Under the pieces are notes generated by a model that made no database searches, was not told the origin of the DNA, and saw nothing but the letters and a program-made list of their open reading frames with translations. A DNA stretch of 64,000 nt, taken from Methylophilus medardicus (GTDB lineage: Bacteria; Pseudomonadota; Gammaproteobacteria; Burkholderiales; Methylophilaceae). The DNA lies in contig NZ_CP040948.1 of assembly GCF_006363955.1 (NCBI RefSeq), forward strand, positions 1,674,001 to 1,738,000. Reading direction: 5' to 3'. A program made the translations under genes and the position numbers. Position 1 is the stretch's first letter. Each line of letters starts with the position of its first letter. This document shows positions 28,308 through 37,110 of this stretch, piece by piece.

Positions 28308-31300
28308 TTAACCAAGGCGTTTGTGCAAGTCTTGCACGGAGTACACGCTCATGTCCTTACTCTGTGACATCCCAATACAGGCCGCACGCGCACCAGCCAA
28401 AGTGGTGTAATAGGTGACCTTGTTTTGCAAGGCGCTGCGACGGATTTCGTATGAGTCCGTAATGGCTTTTTTGTCCTCAGTCACATTGACAATCAGGCTG
28501 ATCTCATTGTTTTTGATCATATCGACAATATGTGGTCTACCTTCTGCCACCTTGTTCACTGGCGATACGTCTAGACCTTGCTCTGCCAATGCACGTGCAG
28601 TGCCCTTGGTCGCTACTAGCGTGAAGCCCAGTTTCACCAGATCATTGGCAATGTCGATCACTTTCGCGTGATCTTCATTGCGCACACTGATAAATGCCTT
28701 GCCACCGGTAGGCATCTTCACCGAAGCACCCAATTGTGATTTCACAAAGGCCTCAGCAAACGTATCACCTACCCCCATCACTTCGCCGGTAGATTTCATC
28801 TCTGGGCCAAGAATAGTATCCACGCCAGGGAACTTGATGAAAGGAAACACAGCTTCTTTCACCGAGAAGTAAGGAGGAATCACTTCTTTGGTCACGCCTT
28901 GCGATTTCAGGCTTTGACCTGCCATGCAACGTGCTGCAATTTTGGCCAGTTGTAACCCACAAGCCTTAGAAACAAACGGCACGGTACGCGAGGCACGCGG
29001 GTTGACTTCGAGCACATACACCACTTCGCCCTGCTCGGTATTCTGCACGGCAAACTGCACATTCATCAGGCCTTTCACGCCCAACGCTTTCGCCATTTGG
29101 ACGGTCTGCTTGCGCAACTCGTCCTGCAAGCTATCACTGAGGCTATATGGCGGTAACGAGCAAGCTGAGTCGCCAGAGTGCACGCCTGCTTGTTCAACGT
29201 GTTGCATAATGCCGCCGATCAATACATCTTCGCCGTCACTCAAGGCATCCACATCGACCTCGATTGCATCATTCAAGAAACGATCCAACAAAACGGGGGA
29301 TTCGTTAGACACTTTCACCGCTTCACGCATGTAGCGTTCAAGCTGGCTTTGTTCATGCACGATTTCCATCGCACGACCACCCAGCACGTAAGAAGGACGC
29401 ACCACTAATGGGTAGCCGATTTCCAACGCCAGACGGATGGCCTCTTCTGGGGCGCGTGCAGTGCGGTTAGGTGGCTGTTTCAAATTGAGCGTATGCAGCA
29501 TTTGCTGAAAGCGCTCCCGATCTTCAGCACGGTCAATCGCATCTGGGGTGGTACCGATAATAGGCACACCCGCTTTTTCCAGATCACGGGCTAACTTGAG
29601 AGGCGTTTGGCCGCCATACTGCACAATCACGCCAACAGGTTTTTCGAGATTAACGATTTCTAGTACATCTTCAAGCGTGACTGGTTCGAAGTAGAGACGA
29701 TCGGAGGTGTCGTAATCGGTGGACACGGTCTCAGGGTTACAGTTAACCATAATGGTCTCGTAACCATCCTCACGCATTGCAAAAGCAGCATGGACACAGC
29801 AATAATCAAATTCAATGCCTTGACCGATGCGGTTAGGGCCGCCCCCAAGCACCATAATTTTTTTACGGTTGCTTGGCTTCGATTCGCACTCTTCTTCATA
29901 GGTGGAGTACATGTAGGCCGTGTTGGTCGCAAATTCAGCGGCACAGGTATCAACGCGCTTGTAGACTGGGCGTACGTTCAATGCTTGACGGAAAGCACGC
30001 ACCGCATGCTGGTCGGTATTGAGTAATTTAGCCAGACGACGGTCAGAAAACCCTTTACGTTTGAGTCTGAACACAGTTTCTTTGCTCAAGTCAGCAATAT
30101 GTTTGCCCACCAGAGATTGCTCGAGCTTGATGATTTCCTCGATCTGCACCAAGAACCAACGGTCAATTTTTGTGATCTCGAATACTTCATTGACGCCCAT
30201 GCCCAGACGGAACGCATCCGCCACGTACCAAATACGCTCTGGACCAGCTTCACCCATTTCTTTGACGATGCGGTCTTTGTCATCCGTCAAGGAGTCCAAA
30301 CCATCCACGCCGACTTCGAGGCCGCGCAAAGCTTTCTGGAAAGACTCTTGAAAACTGCGCCCCATGGCCATCACTTCGCCCACCGATTTCATCTGTGTGG
30401 TTAAGCGACTATCTGCCTGTGGAAATTTTTCGAAGGCAAAACGAGGCACTTTGGTGACGACGTAGTCTATCGAGGGTTCAAATGAGGCCGGGGTTTGACC
30501 GCCGGTAATCTCATTCCGTAATTCGTCCAAGGTAAAACCCACTGCCAATTTGGCGGCCACCTTGGCGATCGGGAAGCCAGTCGCTTTTGATGCCAGTGCT
30601 GACGAGCGTGATACGCGCGGGTTCATTTCAATCACGATCATACGGCCATCGTCAGGATTGATGGCAAACTGAACGTTAGACCCCCCGGTATCCACGCCGA
30701 TCTCACGCAATACTGCCAGTGAGGCATTACGCATGATTTGATATTCTTTGTCGCTCAGCGTTTGTGCAGGCGCCACCGTAATGCTGTCACCCGTATGCAC
30801 GCCCATTGGGTCTAAGTTTTCAATAGAGCAAATAATGATGCAGTTGTCTGCTTTGTCGCGGACTACTTCCATCTCGTATTCTTTCCAACCGAGCAAGGAT
30901 TCCTCAATCAGCAACTCGTTGGTCGGTGAGGCATCTAGGCCACGCTCGCAAATCGCGATAAATTCCTCACGGTTGTAAGCAATGCCACCGCCACTGCCAC
31001 CCATGGTAAAAGAGGGGCGAATAATGGCGGGATAACCAATCGTGGCTTGCACTTGCAAGGCCTCTTCGAGGCTGTGAGCAATCGCAGAGCGCGCAGAGCC
31101 TAAGCCAATCTTGGTCATGGCTTCTTTAAACTTCTGACGATCTTCGGCTTTGTCGATGGCTTCTTTTGAAGCACCGATCAACTCGACGTTGTATTTTTGC
31201 AATACGCCATGCTTGTCTAGATCCAACGCACAGTTGAGTGCAGTTTGGCCGCCCATGGTCGGCAACAACGCATCTGGACGTTCTTTTTCAATAATTTTTT

Positions 31301-31523
31301 CTACAATTTGCCAGGTAATGGGCTCAATATAAGTCGCATCGGCCATTTCTGGATCGGTCATGATGGTGGCCGGATTGGAGTTCACCAAAATGACGCGATA
31401 ACCTTCTTCACGCAGTGCCTTGCAAGCTTGAGCGCCGGAATAATCGAACTCACAGGCCTGCCCAATCACGATTGGACCGGCACCGATAATCAAAATACTT
31501 TTAATGTCAGTTCTTTTTGCCAT
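28308..31523 (-). CDS. carB: Carbamoyl-phosphate synthase large subunit
   Basis: A 1071-residue CarB that makes carbamoyl phosphate for arginine and pyrimidines from ammonia delivered by CarA, bicarbonate and two ATP. Two homologous ATP-grasp halves are visible ([21 protein letters not shown] and the second-half [16 protein letters not shown]), plus the C-terminal allosteric MGS-like domain. The ATG overlaps the carA stop by one base (TAATG), the usual coupling for equimolar subunits. Its product might also feed the carbamoyltransferase at 54793, which uses the same donor. Confidence 0.97.
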   Translation of the reverse strand: MAKRTDIKSILIIGAGPIVIGQACEFDYSGAQACKALREEGYRVILVNSNPATIMTDPEMADATYIEPITWQIVEKIIEKERPDALLPTMGGQTALNCALDLDKHGVLQKYNVELIGASKEAIDKAEDRQKFKEAMTKIGLGSARSAIAHSLEEALQVQATIGYPAIIRPSFTMGGSGGGIAYNREEFIAICERGLDASPTNELLIEESLLGWKEYEMEVVRDKADNCIIICSIENLDPMGVHTGDSITVAPAQTLSDKEYQIMRNASLAVLREIGVDTGGSNVQFAINPDDGRMIVIEMNPRVSRSSALASKATGFPIAKVAAKLAVGFTLDELRNEITGGQTPASFEPSIDYVVTKVPRFAFEKFPQADSRLTTQMKSVGEVMAMGRSFQESFQKALRGLEVGVDGLDSLTDDKDRIVKEMGEAGPERIWYVADAFRLGMGVNEVFEITKIDRWFLVQIEEIIKLEQSLVGKHIADLSKETVFRLKRKGFSDRRLAKLLNTDQHAVRAFRQALNVRPVYKRVDTCAAEFATNTAYMYSTYEEECESKPSNRKKIMVLGGGPNRIGQGIEFDYCCVHAAFAMREDGYETIMVNCNPETVSTDYDTSDRLYFEPVTLEDVLEIVNLEKPVGVIVQYGGQTPLKLARDLEKAGVPIIGTTPDAIDRAEDRERFQQMLHTLNLKQPPNRTARAPEEAIRLALEIGYPLVVRPSYVLGGRAMEIVHEQSQLERYMREAVKVSNESPVLLDRFLNDAIEVDVDALSDGEDVLIGGIMQHVEQAGVHSGDSACSLPPYSLSDSLQDELRKQTVQMAKALGVKGLMNVQFAVQNTEQGEVVYVLEVNPRASRTVPFVSKACGLQLAKIAARCMAGQSLKSQGVTKEVIPPYFSVKEAVFPFIKFPGVDTILGPEMKSTGEVMGVGDTFAEAFVKSQLGASVKMPTGGKAFISVRNEDHAKVIDIANDLVKLGFTLVATKGTARALAEQGLDVSPVNKVAEGRPHIVDMIKNNEISLIVNVTEDKKAITDSYEIRRSALQNKVTYYTTLAGARAACIGMSQSKDMSVYSVQDLHKRLG

Positions 31524-32662
31524 TAGCTGGACTTTCTTTCTTGCATTAACTGGATAAAGCGGTCAAATAACACGCTCATTTCTTGCGGACCCGGGCTGGC
31601 CTCTGGGTGGCCTTGAAAGCTGAATGCAGGTTTGTCGGTACGCGCAATGCCTTGCAGGCTGCCATCAAACAATGACACATGCGTCACCTTGAGGTTGGCT
31701 GGCAGTGTGGTCGGATCAGCGGCAAAACCGTGGTTTTGGCTGGTGATATACACCCTTTTGCTTTCTACATCTTGTACTGGGTGGTTGGCGCCATGATGCC
31801 CGAATTTCATTTTGAGTGTTTTAGCACCGCTAGCCAATGCCAACAATTGATGGCCGAGGCAAATACCAAACGTAGGCACACCAGTCTCTACCAAGGTTTT
31901 AATTGCGCTAATCGCATAGTCACAAGGCTCAGGGTCTCCAGGGCCGTTTGACAAGAAAATACCATCTGGCTTGTATGCCAACGCTTGCTCCGCAGTTGAC
32001 TGAGCAGGCAGGACAGTGACTTTGCAGCCACGCGACACCAGCATGCGCAGAATATTGCGTTTTACACCATAGTCAAACGCCACCACATGAAACTTTGCCG
32101 CAGCCGATTTGCTGAAACCCTTACCTAACTGCCATTCGGCCTCAGTAAATTCATAGGGCTGACTGCAGCTCACTACCTTGGCGAGATCCATGCCTGCCAA
32201 GCCAGGAAAACCATTGGCCAACGCCAACGCTTGCACTTCATCGACATTTTCGCCCGCCATGATACAGCCAGCCTGTGCGCCTTTTTCACGCAAAATACGT
32301 GTTAATTTGCGTGTATCAATGTCGGCAATCGCTACCACAAGATTGGCTTTAAGATAATCTGAGAGATTTTGTTCACTGCGGAAATTGCTTTCCAATAAGG
32401 GCAAGTCACGAATAATCAGACCCGCAGCATAGACTTTGCCTGACTCGACATCCTCACTATTGGTACCATAGTTACCAATATGCGGATAAGTCAGTGTCAC
32501 AATTTGTTCGGTATAGGAAGGATCGGTAAGAATTTCCTGATATCCGGTGATGGAAGTGTTAAACACCACTTCACCGATAGTATGACCCGAAGCGCCAATG
32601 CTAATGCCCTTAAAAACAGTTCCATCTGCTAACACTAAAATCGCTGGAATTGTTTTCGACAC
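31523..32662 (-). CDS. carA: Carbamoyl-phosphate synthase small subunit
   Basis: A 379-residue glutaminase subunit. The class I amidotransferase nucleophile is C268 in FGICLGHQ, with the downstream GHHGANHPV and a C-terminal HPEASPGP supplying His and Glu. The frame is open upstream to 32710, but I place the start at the GTG at 32662. An excellent GGAG lies 6 bases before it, and the resulting N-terminus ([13 protein letters not shown]) aligns with E. coli CarA. The leader of about 130 bases contains a hairpin and is driven by a strong predicted promoter. Confidence 0.95.
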   Translation of the reverse strand: MSKTIPAILVLADGTVFKGISIGASGHTIGEVVFNTSITGYQEILTDPSYTEQIVTLTYPHIGNYGTNSEDVESGKVYAAGLIIRDLPLLESNFRSEQNLSDYLKANLVVAIADIDTRKLTRILREKGAQAGCIMAGENVDEVQALALANGFPGLAGMDLAKVVSCSQPYEFTEAEWQLGKGFSKSAAAKFHVVAFDYGVKRNILRMLVSRGCKVTVLPAQSTAEQALAYKPDGIFLSNGPGDPEPCDYAISAIKTLVETGVPTFGICLGHQLLALASGAKTLKMKFGHHGANHPVQDVESKRVYITSQNHGFAADPTTLPANLKVTHVSLFDGSLQGIARTDKPAFSFQGHPEASPGPQEMSVLFDRFIQLMQERKSS

Positions 32663-32757
32663 CTTTAGCTCCTTAAGTTTGATACGAAACACATCTTTTA
32701 GAGGGTTCATCGCATCGCCAGAAACTAAGGTTCAAGCTGCGGTGAATAGATGTGCAA

Positions 32758-32788
32758 AACGGGAAAAGCTTTTTGGACTCTTCCCGTT
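32758..32788 (-). promoter_or_regulatory. Hairpin at the 5' end of the carA leader
   Basis: An 8-bp perfect stem (AACGGGAA, 32788-32781 read leftward, with TTCCCGTT, 32765-32758) encloses a 15-base purine/U-rich loop and is followed by TTGC. It begins about 6 bases after the predicted carA transcription start. It could be an attenuator, a 5' stabilising hairpin, or a terminator for read-through from dapB. The tail has only four T residues counting those at the stem end, so it would be a weak terminator. Confidence 0.45.
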
Positions 32789-32800
32789 CAGAATTGCAGC

Positions 32801-32829
32801 ATTATAGCGCAAATTATGTACCCACTCAA
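32801..32829 (-). promoter_or_regulatory. Strong sigma-70 promoter of carAB
   Basis: On the minus strand TTGAGT (32829-32824) and a perfect TATAAT (32806-32801) are separated by exactly 17 bases. The predicted start near 32794 leaves a leader of about 130 bases before the carA GTG. It lies in the 235-base dapB-carA gap, which holds nothing else beyond the leader hairpin. Confidence 0.75.
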
Positions 32830-32896
32830 GGGCAAGCAAGCATAAGAATTTGATTGGCTCGCGCACTGAATGCGGCACGCGAGGATGCGCCTAACC

Positions 32897-33703
32897 TCAG
32901 GTTTTATCAAACCCCAACACATCGCGCATATCAAATAAGCCTTGTGGCTTGTCGGCCAAGAACTTGGCTGCGCGCAACGCGCCTTGCGCAAATGTGGCGC
33001 GGCTCGACGCTTTATGGGTCAATTCAACGCGCTCGCCGATGCCGGCCAACACCACCGTATGATCGCCAACCACATCGCCGCCACGCATGGTAGCAAAGCC
33101 TATTGTGCCCGCCTCACGCTCGCCAGTGACGCCCTCTCGCGCATACACAGCACACTCATTGAGTGACTTTTCAATGCCTTTGGCAGCGGCCTCCCCTAGG
33201 CGCAAGGCTGTGCCGGAGGGCGCATCCACCTTATGACGATGATGCATTTCGACCACTTCAATATCGTACCCTTGATTAAGTACACGCGCGGCCTGTTCGA
33301 CCAAATTGATCAGTAGGGTCACCCCAACACTCATGTTCGGCGCAAATACGATGGATATTTCTTGCGCGGCCTGGGCGATGGTTGCTTTTTCTGCGTCACT
33401 AAATCCGGTGGTGCCAATGACCAAACTGACCTTGGCTGCTTGGCAAGCCTGCAAATACTGCATACTAGGTTCTGGACGAGTAAAATCCACCAAGACATCC
33501 GCACCTTGCAAGGCAGCCACGACATCGGCACTAATTTTCACACCGGTCTGCTTGCCAAACTGCTCGCCCGCATCACGGCCGATCATCGCGCTTTCAGGGC
33601 GATCTAAAGCCGCGTGTAACTGCAAGCTGTTATCTGAAAAAACACCTTCTAGCAGGGCATGACCCATACGACCGGACACACCGGCAATCACTACTTTCAA
33701 CAT
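32897..33703 (-). CDS. dapB: 4-hydroxy-tetrahydrodipicolinate reductase
   Basis: A 268-residue DapB of the lysine/diaminopimelate pathway. It has the nucleotide-binding VVIAGVSGRMGHAL at the N-terminus and the catalytic loop HHRHKVDAPSGTAL. The frame extends to a TTG at 33718, but the ATG at 33703 gives the normal N-terminus directly before the Rossmann strand. It starts 33 bases after the BamE fusion gene on the same strand and is upstream of carA, an order also seen in other beta- and gammaproteobacteria. Confidence 0.95.
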   Translation of the reverse strand: MLKVVIAGVSGRMGHALLEGVFSDNSLQLHAALDRPESAMIGRDAGEQFGKQTGVKISADVVAALQGADVLVDFTRPEPSMQYLQACQAAKVSLVIGTTGFSDAEKATIAQAAQEISIVFAPNMSVGVTLLINLVEQAARVLNQGYDIEVVEMHHRHKVDAPSGTALRLGEAAAKGIEKSLNECAVYAREGVTGEREAGTIGFATMRGGDVVGDHTVVLAGIGERVELTHKASSRATFAQGALRAAKFLADKPQGLFDMRDVLGFDKT

Positions 33704-33736
33704 TAATCGCTCAATCAATTCTCAATTTAAAGGGCA

Positions 33737-35851
33737 TTAAAAGCCAATTTGTTCCAACACACCATCCAGATGCTCTGCACTACCTTCGGGCGCGGTCACC
33801 TGCTGATTAGATGAGGCATCAACCCCTGAAACGGTAGTCTCACGCACGATCAGCCAACGCTGGCTCGCAGCATCTAATTTCATTTCAAGTCGTTTAGCTG
33901 TCTGGTCACGATAAGCTTTAGAGGCGTAGCTTTGCATGAAGGTGACCACAGCGGATTCCCCCTCTTGCACTACATGCATATCTGCAAGCGCCAGCGTAAT
34001 TTTACCCTGCTGCGGAGACAGACGTTTTTTGCGCTGTGACTCCCAAGCGCTCCGGCTGGATAAGCCTTCTGGCACAAACTCAGTTGCATAAGCCGCCAAG
34101 TAAGCACTGATGTTTTTACTGCGCCAAGCTTGCGCCCAAGCTTGAACAGCCGCATTGACTGCCGATTCTGTCCCAACCGCAACGGATGGATTGGCTTCGG
34201 GCGAGGATGCAGCCGCCACTGAGTCACTCGATACCGTAGGCGCTGCAGCCACAGGCGTCTGTGGTGCTGAGGATGTGACTTGCTCACGCGTAATCAACCA
34301 GCGCTTCTGCGTACCCTCATAACGCATGGTCAGTGTTTTATTGGCGGCGTCTTTGTAGGCTTTGTTGGCATACTTCTGCTCAAACTCAACAGAAGCCAGG
34401 GCACCATCCCGCACAATTTGTAGGTTATTCAATACCAGTGTGATGTCCCCTGAGGCCGCGGATAAACGTTGTTTTCGTTGCGCCTCCCAAGCTTTTCGAT
34501 TCAGCCCACCTTCTGGTGCGAAGTCGTCTGCATAGGCCGCCAAGTAATTTTTAACATCCTTTGCGCGCCATGCTTGTGCCCAAGCGGACACCGATTGTTT
34601 GATTTCAGTATCCCCCACTGGTGGTGCCGCGTCTGGCATCAGTGCCGCTGATGAAGCCGCTGCAACCGGTGCAGCCGTGGCTTTCACTGGTGGCGGTAAC
34701 ACTGGTTCAACTTCCGGCGCAGGCTCAGGCAATTGTTCCGCCACAAAAGTGGGCGGGGCTTGGGTCGCTTCACTTGCTTTTGGCGCCACGCCTTTTTCAG
34801 TCACTTGATGCGCCTCTGCCTCTGTGGTCGGCGCATTTGCCTCCGCCATGTTGCCTTTGACCATGTCTTGCTCGCTAGGCACAACAGGCGCCACATATTC
34901 CCCTTCAGGGATATGTGGAATTACCTCATCCTCTGCAACCGTAGCCATCTCTGCTGGCTTGGATGCCACTACCGGGGCAGGAGCCACTTTTGCCGCAGCC
35001 ACTGATTTTTGTTTCACAGTTTTAGGCACCACAGGCTTTGCCGATGCGGCTTTCGCAGTAGCAACAGCAGCGGTAGCCGCCACCGCAGGCGCCACAATGG
35101 CCTTGCTTGCTGCAGGCGCGACACTGCCAGCCGGCGGCAACACCACCGCAGTTTCTGCCATGGTTGTAGGCACCGCAGCGGCTTCTTGCGCAAATGCGGC
35201 CGGTGGCTCCACACTATCGGCAATTTGCGCGGCCATTTCTTTTTCTGTTACCGGCTGAGCAGTCGCTGCGGCGGAGGGCTCAGCGTTGCCTTCGACCTTG
35301 CTGGCAAGCTGCGCTGGCGCTGGTGACTCGTTGGGGGCAACTGACTCAGCTGCCGCTGCTGCCTTTGCGCCCTCAACGGGAGCATTTGCAGGCGGGGGTG
35401 TTTTTGCCGCTGCGTCATCTGCTTTCCAGAACTTGAGCTTGTCTGTCCATGCCTGATCGTTGTCGGCATCCAATTTTTTCTGCGGGACCTCGGCAATGGT
35501 TTTAATATCAGGGTTTTCGGCTGACGGAATGACATCCCCCCGCACCGAGACCAGACTATCTTTATCGAAATCAAGAATCACCCGGCGCTTTTCGACCACA
35601 GTCCCTTGCTTTCTTAATTCATAGAAGTAGTCCCAGCGGTTATCACGGAAACTATCCACAATCAGCGGCGTGCCCATGATGTACCGCACTTGCGAGCGGG
35701 TCATGCCTGGACGCAGTTGCAGCAACATTTTAGAAGTGACGACATTTCCTTGCTGCACTTCCATCTTAAACGGCTTGACTGAAGGAAGCTTGGCACCGCA
35801 TCCACTCTCCAGAGATGCGACCGCCAATACAAATAAGATAGAATTACGCAT
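33737..35851 (-). CDS. BamE-domain lipoprotein fused to two NTF2-like domains
   Basis: A 704-residue protein, far longer than ordinary BamE (about 110-150). The N-terminus has a lipoprotein-like signal ending at Cys about 18 (SLESGC, an imperfect lipobox). A clear BamE/SmpA domain follows (about 20-112; LRPGMTRSQVRYIMGTP). Then comes roughly 300 residues of Ala/Pro/Val-rich linker. Two related domains end it, at about 417-522 and 562-672, each starting AWAQAWR and ending in an LI.RE strand. They resemble the NTF2-like domain at the C-terminus of some YkuD L,D-transpeptidases. A role in outer-membrane protein assembly is plausible for the first domain; the rest is unknown. Start: ATG 35851 preferred over GTG 35860. 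It precedes dapB and is divergent from fur. Confidence 0.8.
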   Translation of the reverse strand: MRNSILFVLAVASLESGCGAKLPSVKPFKMEVQQGNVVTSKMLLQLRPGMTRSQVRYIMGTPLIVDSFRDNRWDYFYELRKQGTVVEKRRVILDFDKDSLVSVRGDVIPSAENPDIKTIAEVPQKKLDADNDQAWTDKLKFWKADDAAAKTPPPANAPVEGAKAAAAAESVAPNESPAPAQLASKVEGNAEPSAAATAQPVTEKEMAAQIADSVEPPAAFAQEAAAVPTTMAETAVVLPPAGSVAPAASKAIVAPAVAATAAVATAKAASAKPVVPKTVKQKSVAAAKVAPAPVVASKPAEMATVAEDEVIPHIPEGEYVAPVVPSEQDMVKGNMAEANAPTTEAEAHQVTEKGVAPKASEATQAPPTFVAEQLPEPAPEVEPVLPPPVKATAAPVAAASSAALMPDAAPPVGDTEIKQSVSAWAQAWRAKDVKNYLAAYADDFAPEGGLNRKAWEAQRKQRLSAASGDITLVLNNLQIVRDGALASVEFEQKYANKAYKDAANKTLTMRYEGTQKRWLITREQVTSSAPQTPVAAAPTVSSDSVAAASSPEANPSVAVGTESAVNAAVQAWAQAWRSKNISAYLAAYATEFVPEGLSSRSAWESQRKKRLSPQQGKITLALADMHVVQEGESAVVTFMQSYASKAYRDQTAKRLEMKLDAASQRWLIVRETTVSGVDASSNQQVTAPEGSAEHLDGVLEQIGF

Positions 35852-35872
35852 TAGATTCACTTTATAATCGGT

Positions 35873-35887
35873 ATTATTGAGAATAAT
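35873..35887. promoter_or_regulatory. AT-rich palindrome between the BamE fusion and fur (possible Fur operator)
   Basis: ATTATT and AATAAT flank GAG, giving a perfect short palindrome in the 130-base divergent region. The neighbouring bases (TGAGAATAATCG) partly match a Fur box, about 9 of 14 positions of the 7-1-7 form. Fur autoregulation is common, so an operator is plausible, but the match is modest and AT-rich promoter DNA can give this by chance. Confidence 0.3.
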
Positions 35888-35981
35888 CGCTAATATACCA
35901 CGTAGTTTCGCCGTTCAAATACGGCAGGCGACTTAACCCGCAACAAAACTTAACGACAGACAACCCTACTGGACAAAACCT

Positions 35982-36401
35982 ATGCATGATCCCAAAGAAC
36001 TTAAAAATGCAGGCCTGAAGGCAACACTTCCGCGCCTAAAAATTCTAGAGCTATTTGAAAACAGCGAGCAGCGTCACTTATCCGCTGAGGATATTTATAA
36101 AGTCATGATTACCAATGGCGAAGATGTTGGTTTGGCGACGGTATATCGCGTGCTAACGCAGTTTGAACAAGCAGGATTGCTGGTGCGTCATCACTTTGAA
36201 AGTGGCAAAGCGGTGTTTGAAATGAATGAAGGCAGTCATCACGACCACATCGTCTGCGTCAAATGCGGCCGGGTCGAAGAGTTTTATGATGAAGAAATCG
36301 AAAAAAGACAAAAAACAGCCGCAGAAAAATACGGTTTTACCATGCAAGACCACTCGCTCACCATTTATGGCGTGTGCAAAAAACAACCCTGCACCGATTA
36401 A
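35982..36401 (+). CDS. fur: Ferric uptake regulator
   Basis: A 139-residue Fur, the iron-responsive repressor. The N-terminal winged helix includes ATLPRLKILELF and the VGLATVYRVLTQFE recognition helix. The metal-binding dimerisation part has HHDH, CVKCG and the C-terminal HSLTIYGVC. Compared with E. coli Fur (148) it lacks the His-rich tail but keeps the Cys-x2-Cys. It is divergent from the BamE-like gene, a pairing very common in proteobacteria. A small glycosylase gene follows. Confidence 0.95.
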   Translation: MHDPKELKNAGLKATLPRLKILELFENSEQRHLSAEDIYKVMITNGEDVGLATVYRVLTQFEQAGLLVRHHFESGKAVFEMNEGSHHDHIVCVKCGRVEEFYDEEIEKRQKTAAEKYGFTMQDHSLTIYGVCKKQPCTD

Positions 36402-36428
36402 TCCTTTTTGCCGAGCCGATGCAAACGC

Positions 36429-36974
36429 ATGCACATTGGCTCGCGACCTGACCATCACTTGCCCGACCTCACGCACGCATCCAATCACTTTGCGACCGGT
36501 TTTGATCCCATTGCCAGGCCAGATGCGCGCATCCTGATTTTGGGCTCATTGCCCGGCAATGCCTCGCTTGCGCAGCAGCAATACTACGCGCATCGGCAAA
36601 ACGCTTTCTGGCGCATTCTCGAGCAGCTGTATCAAATCCCTGCCGCTGCCCCTTATGAAGCACGTTGCCAGCTAGTGCGCGAGCATCAATTGGCGATTTG
36701 GGATGTATGCCATGGCGCGGAGCGTGTCGGCAGTTTAGACAGCAACATCGCGCAGCGCAGTGTGATTGCCAACGACCTCAATCACTTTTTGTCATTGCAT
36801 CCCGGCATCAAACTGATTGCTTTTAATGGTCAAGCCGCCGCGCAGTTGTTTAAAAAACACATCCAACTCCTCCGCGAAGTGCAGACCCTCGTACTCCCCT
36901 CCACCAGCCCGGCCAATGCAAGCCTCTCATTTGCTGAAAAATTGGCGCGTTGGGCCATGATTCAATCCGTCTAG
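36429..36974 (+). CDS. DNA-deoxyinosine glycosylase-like protein (uracil-DNA glycosylase superfamily)
   Basis: A protein of about 181 residues in the UDG superfamily, closest in motif layout to family 6 hypoxanthine-DNA glycosylases: ILILGSLPGNASL, then the QQYYAHRQNAFWRIL motif, and C-terminal LPSTSPANA. It would excise deaminated bases in base-excision repair. The first ATG in frame is at 36429, 27 bases after the fur stop; the frame stays open to a TTG at 36408, so the exact start is uncertain. The core similarity begins at about residue 27 (IARPDARILILG). It probably shares the fur transcript. Confidence 0.78.
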   Translation: MHIGSRPDHHLPDLTHASNHFATGFDPIARPDARILILGSLPGNASLAQQQYYAHRQNAFWRILEQLYQIPAAAPYEARCQLVREHQLAIWDVCHGAERVGSLDSNIAQRSVIANDLNHFLSLHPGIKLIAFNGQAAAQLFKKHIQLLREVQTLVLPSTSPANASLSFAEKLARWAMIQSV

Positions 36975-37001
36975 CCCAGATAAAATTTTGCACAAAAACA
37001 T

Positions 37002-37017
37002 GCAAACCACTGTTTGC
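37002..37017 (-). terminator. Second minus-strand hairpin downstream of recN
   Basis: GCAAAC and GTTTGC form a 6-bp stem with a 4-base loop. On the minus strand it is followed by ATGTTTTTG. It lies 14 bases beyond the main recN terminator and may act as a back-up. On the plus strand, for the glycosylase gene, there is no T tract. Confidence 0.5.
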
Positions 37018-37024
37018 CGTGCAT

Positions 37025-37048
37025 AAAAAAACGCGCATGAATGCGCGT
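37025..37048 (-). terminator. recN terminator
   Basis: ACGCGCAT (37031-37038) and ATGCGCGT (37041-37048) form an 8-bp stem with a nominal 2-base loop, which would open to a tetraloop with 7 pairs. On the minus strand it is followed by TTTTTT. It lies about 60 bases after the recN stop. Confidence 0.8.
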
Positions 37049-37110
37049 CTTGTGCTGCGCCATTGCTAGGCAATACGCTAAACCACAGCCATGAACAATG
37101 GCGTTAGATA

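Noticed and set aside
34599-35258. Several open frames opposite the BamE fusion linker
   Set aside because: The Ala/Pro-rich linker DNA yields GC-biased frames without stops on the other strand; the predicted proteins are low-complexity with no motifs.
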